64,000 nt of DNA from Saccharina japonica (GCA_008828725.1 MEHQ01003724.1:302081-366080); one strand, 5' to 3'. Positions 1 to 27,775 are shown, counted from the stretch's first letter. A program made the numbers and translations. The notes: generated from the sequence alone by a model not told the origin.

Positions 1-125
1 TTTTAAGCTCTTGCTGCTGCAATATGCCCAAACGTTACACCGCAGGTAAAGCGGCGGCACTGACTTCCCGCACTCCCTCGATGACGAAAAATGCACACCA
101 CCCGGTAGGCTTTCAGCGTCCTTAC

Positions 126-1181
126 CGAAGTATACCCCCGGGCGATATGTTCCCCACAGCATGGAGGCGTTATGCTGTCGGAACCCAGGAAGCTCTGACA
201 GCAGGTCATGGCCAGCCGAATTCAGCCACCGCTTCGGGTCCGCGCAGCTGGATTGCACGTCTCCCTCGATTGCTCTCGCTGCGGCGCTGTTGGAATTTTC
301 CAGGAAGCTTCGCAGAACTGGGTGCGTTTCTTCGTGCCCTGCGACCGACGAGTAACGCATACGAAGTACCAGGTATAAATGGCTATGTTACGGCACGGCA
401 TCAGGCAACTGTTCTTATCGCGGACATGACGTACATATGTAGACAATTACGACGTACAAAGTTTCGCGCCTCGAGAAAAGCTCACCAGCCTGCAAGCAGC
501 GAAACAACAAACAAGCGAACCCTACCGATCATATACACGTGCTTGTCTGCTGTGGAATCCTGTATCGCTGTACGAGTACCTGGTGTGTACGAGTATCGTG
601 CTCGACTGCTATGACAAGAATGAGAATGCCAAGCTTGATGGAACTTGGTCAAGACCACACCCTCGGCACCACCGTTATTCGGAGTCTTGCGAGATACTTG
701 TCATGCGAGACACTTGCTACTTCATGATGCACCACTGCATTAGAAAACGGGCACAGCGCAAAGCATGCCCGGAACGAGAGCACCTTCCCATGTACAGCAG
801 TGCCGTTACGCCGTACCGTACCTGGTAGCCTTTCTTTACGAACGTACTGAGTACGCAACAGCAGTTGTTCTACGTTCTCGGCATGGACCTGCGGTGGGTT
901 TACCCTACTCGGTGCTACGCGAAACAACACTAAAACACACGCGTTGTTCAGCAGCAGCAGGTCGCGCTCCAGGACCAGAACTCACCGCCACCATTGCACA
1001 TGACAGCTACCAGAGCTACAGCGACGACGCCGGCCAGCATCGCTTTCGTCTTGGCGTCCGCGCGGCCGCCTGCGGCAGACTGTTTCCGTCGTCGTTTGGC
1101 CAGGTTGCTGATGCCGATCTTCGCTGTTGACTGGCTGCCGAGACCAACCCCGGCCGCTTGTTTCGCAACCTCTGAAACCAT
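126..1181 (-). CDS. MOGS: Mannosyl-oligosaccharide glucosidase (alpha-glucosidase I), N-terminal exons, partial
   Basis: Two exons on the minus strand: 1181-986 and 338-126. The first encodes 65 residues: a soluble start, a basic cluster KRRRK (about 29-33) and one hydrophobic segment (about 47-62), as expected for a type II ER membrane anchor. The second gives the lumenal start and ends with SMLWGTYRPGVYF, the WGTYRP signature near the N-terminus of GH63 alpha-glucosidase I, which removes the outermost glucose from N-glycans. The donor after GGCG (GTGAGT) leaves phase 1, and the acceptor GTCGCAG restores it with GG, so the join is in frame (136 codons plus one base). The next donor is GTAAGG at 125; the catalytic part lies beyond the left edge. 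The ATG at 1181 is the first in frame. Family call from memory of conserved motifs; join inferred. Confidence 0.72.
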
Positions 1182-1492
1182 GAGCTCCCCTCGACGATGT
1201 TGCCGAGATCACAGCACTCCGCGGCCGGTATAGGGCTCGGCACCTACTAAGGCTGTGCATATATGCACTCCACCGTCTGCGGCGTGATCTTCATCAGAGA
1301 GGAGTTCCATTATATCAGCCGCGTGCAGGGCAGATGCCCGCCGGTCCCAGTGACGTGATTCCGGGGAGGCTTTTGCTACGCGGGCCGTGCACACAACTCC
1401 GCGCCCGTGCCAGAGCCCAGCGCACACTACACAGCGGCGTCGACTGGAGTGAGCGGGGTGGCACTGGTACTGACTACATCTACTTCGTGAAC
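1182..1492. promoter_or_regulatory. Divergent intergenic region between MOGS and G-patch genes
   Basis: About 310 bp separate the two start codons, which point away from each other, so this stretch must hold both 5' UTRs and promoters. I see no clear TATA box or other named element. Function is inferred from gene orientation only. Confidence 0.4.
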
Positions 1493-4400
1493 ATGTCGGT
1501 GCAGCTCCTTGGCAAGCGCGAGCTGAAAAGACTTGCCTCAGTCGCGAACGATGGTGCTGGCACAGGGTGAGTGGACACTGGACACGAGGGCGACGTCGGC
1601 GTATAACCCGCACGCCACAGCCACGTAATGCTGATGGCCGCTGGGCTAACGCCGCGGTTGAGTAGAGCATGCGACAGTTTAGCATTGTATGTGTGGTGGG
1701 CATAAGAGTGAGACGAGGATGCAATGCCGAACGACGATGGTATTGTTGTGAGAGCGATGGTGTTGTGCTGCTGTGTGCCCATACGTAAACAGAGTACTCT
1801 TACGTAGACTACTCCTGTGTAGCCCTAGAGAACGTTTTCCGGAGGCGAGAGTTTGGCATTGACTTTAAAAACTAAAAACACACTCAAATAACTTACCTGT
1901 CACGATGCACGATGATGTACTACGACTACTACCATACGTACAGCATAGATGTCAGGAGACAGGACTTTCAACCCTTGACAGACAGCAGATTTTGCCTTGA
2001 CACGCCGTGACTGACACCAAACTACTAGGTTTTAGTGTGGAATACTTCGGCCCTACACCCTTGACAGCCCATGTTCTGCCTTGCTTGACATGTCTCCCGA
2101 CATCTTTGACTACTATTAATACTGTATCGTAGGGACGTATTGTCAACCCAGGAGCATCGACCGGGGTGTGAGGACTTGACAAAAACGGCATCGGTGGTGT
2201 GTCTGTGAGCTCGTGCATGTAGACTAGCCCAGCAGTATTTCCTTCTACAGTGTTGTTACATCAGTAAACGAAAGCAGGCTTTGCACTGCCTGTTGCATCC
2301 AGGTTAGTTTTGCAGGGTTTTTAGGGTTGGTTCCCCACAAAACCGTCTCGAGCACCCAAACACTGTTGTTTGCAGCTTAGTAGTCGTACAATAGCAGTGT
2401 TTACGACTCGGCCAGGGTTCGACAAAATGGCTGATGGCCCACGCTACGAGTAACTGGTTAGGGTTAGGGTTATATTGTGTTTTAGAATCACGCACGTACA
2501 GTATTTTAATCAATTTTGTCGAAGCTGGGCCAAGGCCTATACGGTCGTCATAAAACTTCGCCCCTTCTATACCAGCACCACAGCTACTGCCCTGCACTGC
2601 ACGGCTGTTGTGCAGACCGCAGTAGGTCTAGACCGCTGTCGATAAAGCCAATCGTAGAGTGTTTTAGAGTGTAATCGTATTGAGGGTCTTACCCACCCCC
2701 CATCCCCGGGTTTCTGGGCGACTTTAGTCGTCGTCCCTAGACATTTTTTTCGGCGCAGTTAGTTATGCCGCTCTTTCGACGCGCCGCAGAGCTTCGGCTG
2801 GTTCGCGCCTTAGCAGAGAGCGACTGCTTCAGCCTGGTGTTTCATCTACAGCAGCTTGTGTCTCTCCAGAGTGGCCGTCCGCACCTTCTTTCTCGACGGG
2901 TCTATACTTGGAATTTGGTCGCAATTCGGACCGCAACATGAGACCAAAAACAATAAAATCGCAAGTTTGCACTTCACTTGCGGGCAGCTACAGATTGAAT
3001 CGACCTCCTTATGGCGTGCGTGAAGCGTCGGGTGCACTGGGCAGCCTTTTTCATACTGCGTTGGAGTACGCACGATGCTGAACTCGTTTTGAGAACGGAG
3101 ACGTTGGGTCCATCGCATCAACGTGGTAGCCGAAACCATCGTTTAAGCAAGCTTTGATTGCTGTGTATCATGGTGAATTAGAACGGGCGAAGCTAGCTAT
3201 TATCAACGACCGTGGTTAGTTCGAACACAGTGCCGCAAGCCGGGAGGCTGTTTGAGATGTTTCACCCGTGAAGCGTATGGAGGCAGCGGACATTCGGTTC
3301 ATACAGCGAGCCGGCAGCAGAAAACGCGCTCCAAATACTGGAGTAAACGAATGCGCACGTACAGATCTCGACTAGGTGTCTTCATGGTATTGCACCGTTA
3401 AGCTTGGGGACTGCTGTTTCGTATGCACACCACGCGCAGGCAACGTATTGTTTGTCCTTCACATGAACAGGAATCGCTGCGTTCGATACTCAAACGACAC
3501 CACTGACTCTCTCTCTGTATCTGGTGTACTGCTGATATGATTTTCCACATATCGGGGTTCAAACGTAGCCCTCGTGGCTCATATCACCCGCGTCTGTCGT
3601 TTCGGCATCAAAGCTCCATTCACACATAAAAAAATTGAGACATTGGAACAAATGTACGTGTTGCACGTCTAATTTTGTTTGCATCCACGGTGTTGTTGCC
3701 GTCTGCATGGCTCCCTTTTGCCCCGCAGATACAATGGCTTTGCCAAGGGCATGATGGCTAAAATGGGATGGGAAGAGGGCCAAGGTCTCGGCAAGGACAA
3801 GCAGGGTAGGGCCACGTACGTGCAGGTGAAAAAGAAGGACGACAACTCGGGCTTGGGGAAGGAAAAGGCGCAGCAAAATAACGTCAACGATCAGTGGTAC
3901 TTCGACGCTTTCGACTCGGCCTTGGCTAACATGGGGGGCAAGAAGAAGAAAAAGAAAGACAAGAAGAACAAGAAGAAGGCCGGGTGAGTCACCCATGAAT
4001 CGAGCTTGCCACAACCTTGATGGCGCTACGTGCTGTAGATGCGACTCATGCTGGAGGCCATGTGAAACGAATATGCATGATTCCTTTTGAGTATTGCGCA
4101 TCTATCGTGATATTGGGGCCCAGCGAATCGAGGCTTATTACGTATTCCAGTTAGCTGCGCAATCCGTGGCGGATAATCTCACGTGTCCGCAGCGTTGTCT
4201 GATGGCAGTTAGTACCACACGAATGAGAGTACTACATAAATTGTACATCAAATTTCACCAATTTTCACCGCCGCTGTCGAGTGCGGCAGTTTCCCTTTTC
4301 ACGCCTGTGGTGAACGACTGACCGACCTTCCGTCGCGGCCGGGATATCGCTTAAAAGTACAAATATCGCATGAAAATGCTGAAATCTGACCGCAACACTC

Positions 4401-5139
4401 GTTCTCCCATCGCCCTTTTCTCGGCTGCTACTGCTGCTGCTTGCGACGAAGCAGGTCGGACAAGTCCTCGGATGGAGATGACAGCATGTACGACAAGATG
4501 TTTAAAGCCACGGGGGGCGCGCGCATGGGCATGCGAGCAAGGGCCTCCCAGAACGGCAAGCTCGCGCGCACCGAGGGCGGCCAAGATGGCGCCGGCGGTG
4601 ACTATGGCACTAAGGTTGCCGTAAAGGACGAGCCGAAGGATGCGAGAAGAAGCCCTTTCGAGACCAAACGCGAGGCTCTCGAAGGACCGGCAAGCCGCAA
4701 GCGAAGAAGAGCAGCCGAGGCGGGCGCGGGTGAAGAGGGAGGGGAGGAATCGTCAGCTGTCGCAGCCGCGGAAGGGGTGAAAGTGAATAAAGAGAAAATT
4801 TTACCGGTGGAAGTGAAAAAGGAGAAAAAATCGGTGGTGGAAGTGAAAAAAGAGAAGAAGTCGGGGGACAAGAAGGTCCCCGGGGAGGGGGAGGAGGGTA
4901 GGGGCGAGGGAGGAGCGGAAGTGGAACCCGCCTCGAAAGCGGAGCGGAGACGACAGAGGTCGGAAGCGAAAAAGGCCAAGCGAGCAAACAAGGCGGCGAA
5001 GGAAGAGGGTTCGGTTGACAGCGCCGCGGACAGCGATTCTGAAACGCAGGCACCAGTACCAGCGCGAGGGGAAGGGGAAGGGGAGGGGGGAGAGAAAGCG
5101 CGAAAGAAGAAGAAGAAGCGATCTGTGAAGGAAACGTAG
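1493..5139 (+). CDS. G-patch domain protein, GPATCH4/PINX1-like
   Basis: Three exons: 1493-1566, 3729-3983 and 4455-5139, joined through two phase-2 introns (2,162 and 471 bp), giving 337 aa. The G-patch runs from about residue 26 (YNGFAKGMMAKMGWEEGQGL) through the GLGKDKQG and SGLG glycine signatures. It is followed by NDQWYFDAFDSAL, matching the conserved tail after the G-patch in GPATCH4, and by long Lys/Glu-rich stretches (KKKKKKDKKNKKK, repeated VEVKKEKKS units) typical of nucleolar proteins. G-patch proteins usually bind and activate DEAH-box helicases in ribosome or RNA processing; PINX1 itself is a telomerase regulator. All three junctions have GTGAGT-type donors and CAG acceptors. 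The start MSVQLLGKRELKRLAS is chosen because its exon phase fits exactly. GPATCH4 versus PINX1 orthology is not settled by eye. Confidence 0.75.
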
Positions 5140-6794
5140 TATGTGCTACATATATAGGTGCACTCGTACGCGCTTCGTAACGGATGGCAGTCAGAGAGTA
5201 ACGTGCTGTCTTTGGGACGAATTTTGTTAATTAAGTGTTTTGTTTCGTTTACTCCCGACGAGTCGAAGCGTTTCGGTAATGGAACGAGCCATTTGCTATG
5301 CTGTCGAATTGTTGGAGATCGTGTCTAAAAATCGATGGTGGTCATCTATTTGAAAATGTCAGCAGAAAAATGCGGATCTCGAGCTTTCGGTCGATCTTTG
5401 GGAAAAAGAGCTATCTCGATTCTCGCGAAGTCCAACCCATTTTCATATCATTGTGCCGGCATTGAGGAAAGCGCAATGAGTCCGTAAATCTGTATAGATT
5501 CCAATCCACTTTCCGAGATGTTTTGTCCCACAATGATGTGTGACGGGAACTTGTTTTCGCCTGCTTGGGGTCTGTTTTCTGGTGTGTAGCTCTATGAATA
5601 TGTGCACGCTGGTGTGAGACAATCTAGTCATGTGTTTATGACATTTTTTGGCCGGGGAGACTAATCGAAGAATTGCGATCTTCGATCTCGATTTCTAATC
5701 GAGGATCGGGGAAAGTTTACCGCAATCTCGATCTCCGGAAGGCCAGGAAAAATCGCGATTCAAAAGGGGCTACGTATTCGATGTCGATCTCCATCATCAG
5801 TGATCTGCCATCCATCACGTTTTTCTGGGGTATGCCTTGGTACATACATTAATGCGTCATGACCCAGCAGGGATCAACGGCAAGGTAGAACATCTGGGGA
5901 AATTGTAATCCTCGATGCTGAAGGTTGTCAGGTGAAAGTGTTGAAGGTGGCTCGCTGTGCTCGCATGTATGGTACCCACGCACGACGTGTTCTGGCACAA
6001 AAACACGCCTCCCTTGTGAACTCCAACCTGCTGATAGTGTATTGAACTCTACATCCCACGAAGGTACTCTTATCCAACTCTAGTATGACTTGTTGGGTGC
6101 TGCGGCACGCACACACAAGTGGGTAAACGAACAAGATATAGTTGTGCTTCAAGCAGCACACAAAAAGTTGTTGTGTATCTGACACGCACGATCAATAACA
6201 GTTTCGGCTGCCTTTAGTATTCAGCGTGTCAGGAAACAGTCTCTCTGTACCACTCGCAATAGATTCAAGCAAGAATGGTTTGAAGCATCTCGGTTGTGCG
6301 TACGACCTCGATATGTGCGATGGCAACACGTGATGGTGGCTGGTGAACAAGAGATACCAGCTCGTCATTGCTCTTGCTGTGAATTGATTCCAAGCCGCCC
6401 CTTTCTTCAGTACGGTCTGAGGTCCCTTCTCACGATTTAGTTCGAGTATGCTTGCAAAAAGCACGGCTATCACGTAATCCTGAAAACAACAAGCAAGGCA
6501 CTTGATTCGATGCCTGCCTCTCCGTGGAAAAGGCGTTGCGCCATGCATGTCTTAACACTTTATGTATCAACCGCTTCGCCTTGATAAGTGCCAAACGCTG
6601 TTAAATTTTACAGCATCCAGCTATCTCCCTGGCAGCTGGTCTCTCTTCTGGACAGCACGCGATGGCAACCGACCGACCACCAACTAATTTAGTTCCAAAA
6701 TCTGGAGCTTGGTCTGGTCAAGGACAAATACAGAAGAGCATGATAGCTAATTATAGCAGAAGGAGCCATAGTGAGCGCCAACCAAGCGCGCTGA
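5140..6794. other. Convergent intergenic region, no gene recognised
   Basis: About 1.65 kb between the 3' ends of the G-patch and LYR genes. It is AT-richer than the exons and contains repeated ATCGAnnnnGATC-like words around 5,640-5,790. Short open frames at 5,928-6,548 on the minus strand have no recognisable motif. The 3' UTRs of both genes should lie here. Confidence 0.4.
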
Positions 6795-9700
6795 TCACCG
6801 TGCCGTGCCCCCCTCCCCGTGCTGCCTAAGGTCTGACAAGGCGTGCGTCTTCACGGCGTCCATACGCTTCTTCAACTGCGGGTCATTGCTGTAAGTACGA
6901 GAACATCAACGGCACAAACAGTTCGCGCACGACGGAGTATGTGGGGCGAGGCGATGACAAATAGTTCCGTTAGAGGGCAAGACGTTGGGTTCATGTTCGC
7001 GCACCCCAAAAACAACGCAAAGGCGGCACCTTTAGGGATGGACAAAGAAGGATCGTCAAGCTGCGGCAAACCGCACCACTTGATGCGGAAATTCATGTTT
7101 CCGTCGGACAGTCAGGAGGCTATGAGTCGGGGCGAATGGGGAAAGTAAACGTTGTCAGCGGTGGAGGCACGGCTGCACTGCCGCAAGAGGAAACACGAAA
7201 AATGTTCAAACGATTGCCCCATGCTACCAAGTGACGAACAAGAAAGGGTAAACGGGCAGCATACTCTACGAAGCCACGGGGAAATCAGGTTATCTCACCT
7301 GCCCGATTCGTGGACCAAGTAGTTCGAGAGCCCTCGTATTGCGCTTTGCGGTACGAACAACAGGCAAACCCATAACATAATGCAACACACAAGGAAAGGG
7401 CATGGTCGTGGGATACAAGGGGGAGAAGAGAAGCACACAAACGACGAGCATTGGCATTGGTTAAAACTCTAACTCTGTACCACTTGGTCTGGGAGGCACT
7501 GTAAAGGCTAAAAACAGGAGCTGCGACCAGGGACGGCTGCAACAAGAAATAACGGGAGAGGGGAGCGGAGGGAGGACCAAACAAAGTATACCTTCTCATC
7601 CAACATTCAACTGTCGTACAGGTGGCACCGTATCGATACACCTCCGGTCTCCACCAAGTCTCGCGACGCCGTACAAGTACTCGTCTTCTGTTGAACTCGT
7701 ACTACACCCATGGTTTGCTAATTTGCTTTTTATTGGTGTCATAGCTGGTGCAAGTACATGCCTGTTGCATTTAGGGACATTACGGCAAGCAGAATTTTAC
7801 ACGGTGGGGGTACGGTAATACGTATTCCGAGGGGAGCGCCCATACTTCGACTCAACAGCTATGACACTTTCCCTCCCAGGCTTAATAGCGCGAAGTACGG
7901 GCCAGGTTTCGCGTAGGATCAAGCATGGCTAGACCCGAACGACGACGGCAAAACAACGAGTGAGCGAAAGAGGGATATATTGTCTCACATTCCAAGAATA
8001 TTTTGGTACAGTATCGTCGTCAGTAGTTACAGTAGTTGTCCGCGGGACACTGTTACGTAACTGACGATAACAGCAAATAGTCTTGGAATAAGGACGACCC
8101 TCGTCGTACAAAAATATGCACATTTCGAGTATATTCCCAACTTTGGAGAGTGGTGGGGCCTACGCGGGGTGATGTCAATGCGACGGGTGGGTCGGGAACC
8201 TGGAACCCATATCGTCTCCCCGTGTTTGAAAAAGCCTTATTGTATTATTGGACAACCCAGAACAACTTTTCAAACATTTACAAGAAGGGAGTTAGGCTTT
8301 CGGGCGTTCCACCATTCAAACGCGCTGTACAGCAACAGTTGATGTGTAGACTCCGCACTTGTTTATCTAGCCATGTCACCCCTTGGGCACCCACCCCTAC
8401 ACGGAGTCATTCTCATCTTCAGAGGACGGTGTGCGTTTGGTTTTAGTTTTTTCCTTTCCGCTAGAAGCCGAGTTGCGTTCCTCCCGGATGCGGCCACGAC
8501 TACAACTCAGTCGTATGACCCTGCTCGCTGACGCAGTGGGATGCGTACATACTTGTTCGGCACGGCTGCCTGACGGAGTATGCCCCTGGGCGCGTTTGCT
8601 CGAGGATGCTCCAAATCGCCACGGAGTGGAGCATAACGTGCCCAAGGACGTACTCCGCCAGGCAACCGTGCCGAGCGAGTATGCACACACCCGACGTGCC
8701 TGAGCAAGCAGGGCCATACGACTGAGCCTTGTTACGCCCGCATCCAGGAGGAACACGGCCCCGCGTCGACAATGTTTTCGTCCAGTGTTACGCTGGTATG
8801 CGCTTATTTTCTAAACCAAACACGAGTTGCAACTCGTTCTCAGTGCCTTGATCAGAGTCCACAGTTTCAGGGGCCGAGAACGCCGAAATAACGTGCTCTA
8901 GAGAAACGCCGACTGGACAAGAATCGCACCCACTAGACCTATTGAAATTATGAACATGATGCGTCCAGTGCAGTACCAGGTACCTGATTTAACAGCACTC
9001 ACTTCTTGATTTCTTTAGAGCCACTACCTGGTACGTACAATCAATACGTACTGCTGTGTATCAATAACTCCCGCCTGTATCTGTCGCTCTATCATGGTAC
9101 CAGGGCTTCGCACGGGTACGTCTTGTCACGCGTATTGTTAAGCCTTTGTCTCACTTTCCCTTGAGCTGTTCTATCTTGGCAGGATCAGTCTCGCCCACAT
9201 TCTTCTTGAACTCCGTTCTCAAGATCAGGCGGAGCTGTTGGCCTTTGGGGCTCTTTGAGGCGGACATGCATTGCAATCAACGTGCGATCGAGGAGAGGTG
9301 GCGGCAACATATCAGCTATACACAGCATGCCAGCTATACTCGTAAGCAATGCGAGGCTCCTTGGCACACTAGTACCAGGTACAATACGGCTGTAGAGCGA
9401 TACGTTGTCGGTGACTCCGTTCAACATAAGAGTACAGGTAGACCTCTGCCGAGATGGAAATATACGACAAAGCACAAGCAAGGTCTACGTACTACTGCTG
9501 CTTACACAAATTATGCGTTGGAAGCCAAGAGCTTCTACAGCTGTATGTAACACGACCGGAGGGGGGTGAAAAGGGGGGTGAAATCGGCTACAGGCTACAG
9601 GTGTGTATCTGTGTGTTCTCTCTACTGCTGTACATACGAGTAGGTACGTACCAGGTATATGATACGAGAGGCAGAGAGAGGCTTGCGCATGGTACCCCAA

Positions 9701-10225
9701 ATACTGCTACGTCGTACGAGTACGCGTACGTCGTACCTGGTACCTGGTACCTTGTGCCAGGTACCAGGGTATCATGCAACGACAAGGGACAAGACTACTG
9801 TACCTCTGCTACACTCTCGTACAACTCTACAATGACCAACACGTTACAATCTCGAACCTTTGATGCGATGTGGTCGACCAGTCGAAGACAGTCCCGGTAG
9901 AGCTGAGAGTCCAGGTAGGTTGTCGCAACACCCACCGAGGTTAACAGGGGCAGGTTGGCAGGCCACAGGGGCAGTGGTTGGAACTGAGAAGAAACAGCAA
10001 AAGTATCATGTACCCCAAGCAGAAACACCATCCACAACAAGCTGGAGGATTACGAGTACAGCGGTGCAGTATCTCCGTCTATTTTTCTACTTCGTACTAC
10101 TATCGAGCGTGATTGCCTCGCACACTTCGCCTACTGAGCACAAATCGACATTTCGACGCGATTAGTATTGCCATAATATCACATACCCGCGACGCCGAGC
10201 GCTCCACAGCTTGTGCGGGATTCAT
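6795..10225 (-). CDS. LYR-motif (Complex1_LYR) protein, 106 aa
   Basis: Five exons on the minus strand: 10225-10187, 9902-9858, 9252-9155, 7343-7299 and 6888-6795, with phases 0,0,2,2 agreeing at every junction. Exon 2 opens with the LYR tripeptide at residues 14-16 (LYRDCLRLVDHIASK). Exon 3 gives SPKGQQLRLILRTEFKKN followed by GETDPAKIEQLKG, the classic second half of a Complex1_LYR domain. Exon 4 gives AIRGLSNYLVHESG and exon 5 the basic tail ending in TGA. LYR proteins are small mitochondrial factors that bind acyl carrier protein and help assemble respiratory complexes or Fe-S clusters; which subfamily this is I cannot say. The start MNPAQAVE is the ATG nearest the donor (GTATGT); a longer upstream in-frame start exists. 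Intron 3 contains a 286-bp hairpin. Confidence 0.72.
8472..8757. repeat. Long imperfect hairpin (foldback) inside LYR intron 3
   Basis: Arms 8472-8613 and 8627-8757 are inverted copies around a 13-base loop. The inner end pairs ATGCTCCA with TGGAGCAT, and further out CGGCACGG pairs with CCGTGCCG and GTTCCTCCCGGATGCG with CGCATCCAGGAGGAAC. There are scattered mismatches and one 9-base length difference. Both strands are largely open, an expected by-product of the symmetry. It could be a foldback MITE, a hairpin RNA or a microRNA-like precursor carried by the intron; no target-site duplication was found. Confidence 0.6.
9718..9775. repeat. Palindromic GGTACC/CCAGGTAC cluster
   Basis: Tandem CTGGTACCTGGTACC followed by GCCAGGTACCAGG forms a short hairpin within LYR intron 2. 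The word GTACCAGGTAC or its half recurs across the window (for example 8,973, 9,371, 9,640, 47,800, 63,220). Confidence 0.5.
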
Positions 10226-10408
10226 CGCTACCAGGGAGAAGGAGACAGAGTGATGCACTTTGAGATGTTGGGTGTTGGGAGAATCGGATGCTTGGGTCTG
10301 CATAACCTTCGAAGGCGTATTTCAGGTAGGGAAGAATTGATCAACCAAGTACCCTCTGTGCCGCCGCACACGACCATGACCGGCCGCAGCAGGGCATAGA
10401 GCAGCAGC
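10226..10408. promoter_or_regulatory. Divergent intergenic region between LYR and TDP1 genes
   Basis: Only 183 bp separate the proposed start codons of two genes transcribed away from each other, implying a compact bidirectional promoter. An in-frame TAG lies nine bases upstream of the TDP1 ATG. No named promoter element is visible. Confidence 0.4.
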
Positions 10409-25949
<15,541 letters not shown>

Positions 25950-26650
25950 GCCGTTACAGCAGTACGTAGCTTAGGTTGTTGTATTGGGAGGGTGGACAGG
26001 AATGATTGGCCTAGCCACCCCATAGGTTATCGCATGCGTCACAAGTGCTCACGGGGGCATGGCAATTTTATTGGCGTGAGATATGGTCAGGCGCTGAAAC
26101 GTACCTCACGTGGATTGTTGACAAAGGAGTCCACACGAAATATACACGAATGGCCGCATAGCGTTAGGGGGCATGGTGTAAAGTTTTGAAGCGATGGGCG
26201 AGGGGGGGTTAGAAAATGATTATTGAGGAATCACATGGATATGGCACTCCATACCTTCTCCACTGAGATACTTATACTTTGACAGAAACTCCACAATAAT
26301 TTCTGTAGATTAGTGGATTGAGAAAGCTGTGGGCACGAAATGTCTTTCCCTGTGCGGCACCGCCGTACTTGAACGCACGTATGATATAATATTATATATT
26401 TCCCGAATACCCACCACTTTGACGGTAGTCGGGGTTTTCAATGAGGTCCAAACGGCCTGGTTACACTGCCAAAGACTACTATTCAGCTAATGTAGCTGTA
26501 TTTATACCGGGAGGGGCAAACGTGACGAACATTTACTCGGCCTCATGCTTTTCGTCTCAGAGAGCTCGATATATTTCCTCGATTTTGATGTGATTTGCAA
26601 GTTCTGGATGGGGGATCTTGCCTCCGTGGTGCCTGCCCTTGTTCCCCAGT

Positions 26651-27394
26651 TTACTGGTGTTTTCTACAAGCGAAAGTCCAAACATGTCCGAAGCCCGCCA
26701 AAATCGCCATAAAATGGTACTTCGTATAATGGTGGATTTTACGCCAATTGACGGTCGAAAATCAGCTTAAGGCGCTACAAACCTAAAAGGGAGAGTTTCT
26801 GTCTCGGTATATCGTTTTCTGTGAAACGGCCCAAGGCCCCAAAGCTTACCGGGATATTTACTGCCTAAGCTATATAAAGTGATGGCAAGAAACAGCAGCA
26901 GATAATTCAAGATCGTTCCAGCAAGAAACGCAACAACAGCGACAGCAGCCCACCACGACAGGCAACACCGAGCCGCGCAAGGCGACACGCTGAAGGAAGG
27001 CAACAACAGACCGACCCAACACCACACACACGGAGTCACACAAACGACGATATCACCATCCATTGCGCAAGATCAGATTTGACCCAGATGGAGTGAGCAA
27101 CATATTCCACGGGGGGTGCGTGAGAGCAAAAACAATAAACAGCAGGGCCAGCTGAAGCAGTACAGTAGTAGAACCTCAATACGACGCTGGATCACAGATA
27201 AAGCCCAGATCGTAGCCAAACCACCGACGCCGAGCCTAGCACACGACAAAAGGCAATGCGCGCTGCAGTATCACAGGTATCATCATCACTATCGCGCACA
27301 GAAACAGCTGAAGCTAAAAGCTGCCGCATCCACCAGCCACCAGTAGCACTCAAGCATCAGCTACCAGCCGCACGTGCCAATCGCGTCGCTCTGA
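26651..27394. other. Spacer with one weak membrane-like open frame
   Basis: A 98-codon minus-strand frame (27063-26767) starts MDGDIVVCV, contains two hydrophobic stretches (WWAAVAVVAFLAGTI and YLLLFLAITLYSL) and meets a GTAAGC donor-like site near 26,850. No homology is recognised and no partner exon was found, so I do not call a gene. The remainder shows nothing. Confidence 0.25.
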
Positions 27395-27775
27395 GCCGTG
27401 GTCGTCGCGTCGCACCGAGCAGTGGTCGTCGCGTCGCGCCGAGCCGAGCCTTGGCCGTTTCGTCGCGCTGAGCCGTGGCCGTCGCGTGGCACCGAGCCGT
27501 GGCCTTCGCGCCGAGCCGTGGCCATCGCGCCGAGCCTTGGCCGTCGCGCCGAGCCGTGGCCGTCGCGTCAGGCGTGGCTATCGAGCCGTTGCCGTCGCGC
27601 CGATCCCTGGCCGTCGCGCCGAGCTGTGGCCATCGCGCCGAGCCTTGGCCGTCGCGCCGAGCCGTGGCCGTCGTGTCAGCCGTGGCTATCGAGCCGTTGC
27701 CGTCGCGCCGAGCCCTGGCCGTCGCGCCGAGCTGTGACCATCGCGCCGAGCCATTGCCGTCGCGCCGATGAGAAA
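27395..27775. repeat. 21-bp GC-rich minisatellite
   Basis: Around 18 imperfect copies of a unit like GAGCCGTGGCCGTCGCGCC. The unit length is a multiple of three, so all three plus-strand frames stay open (AEPWPSRR-type peptides). Codon-free explanation preferred; no start context or homology. Confidence 0.85.

Noticed and set aside
1..125. Third MOGS exon at the left edge
   Set aside because: Acceptor-like CAGs near position 20 either lead to an immediate TAA or give an unconvincing sequence; the exon most likely lies outside the window.
2455..2475. TTAGGGTTAGGG, telomere-like
   Set aside because: Only about two units and no further telomeric sequence around it, in the middle of an intron of the G-patch gene. 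Too short to call an interstitial telomere.
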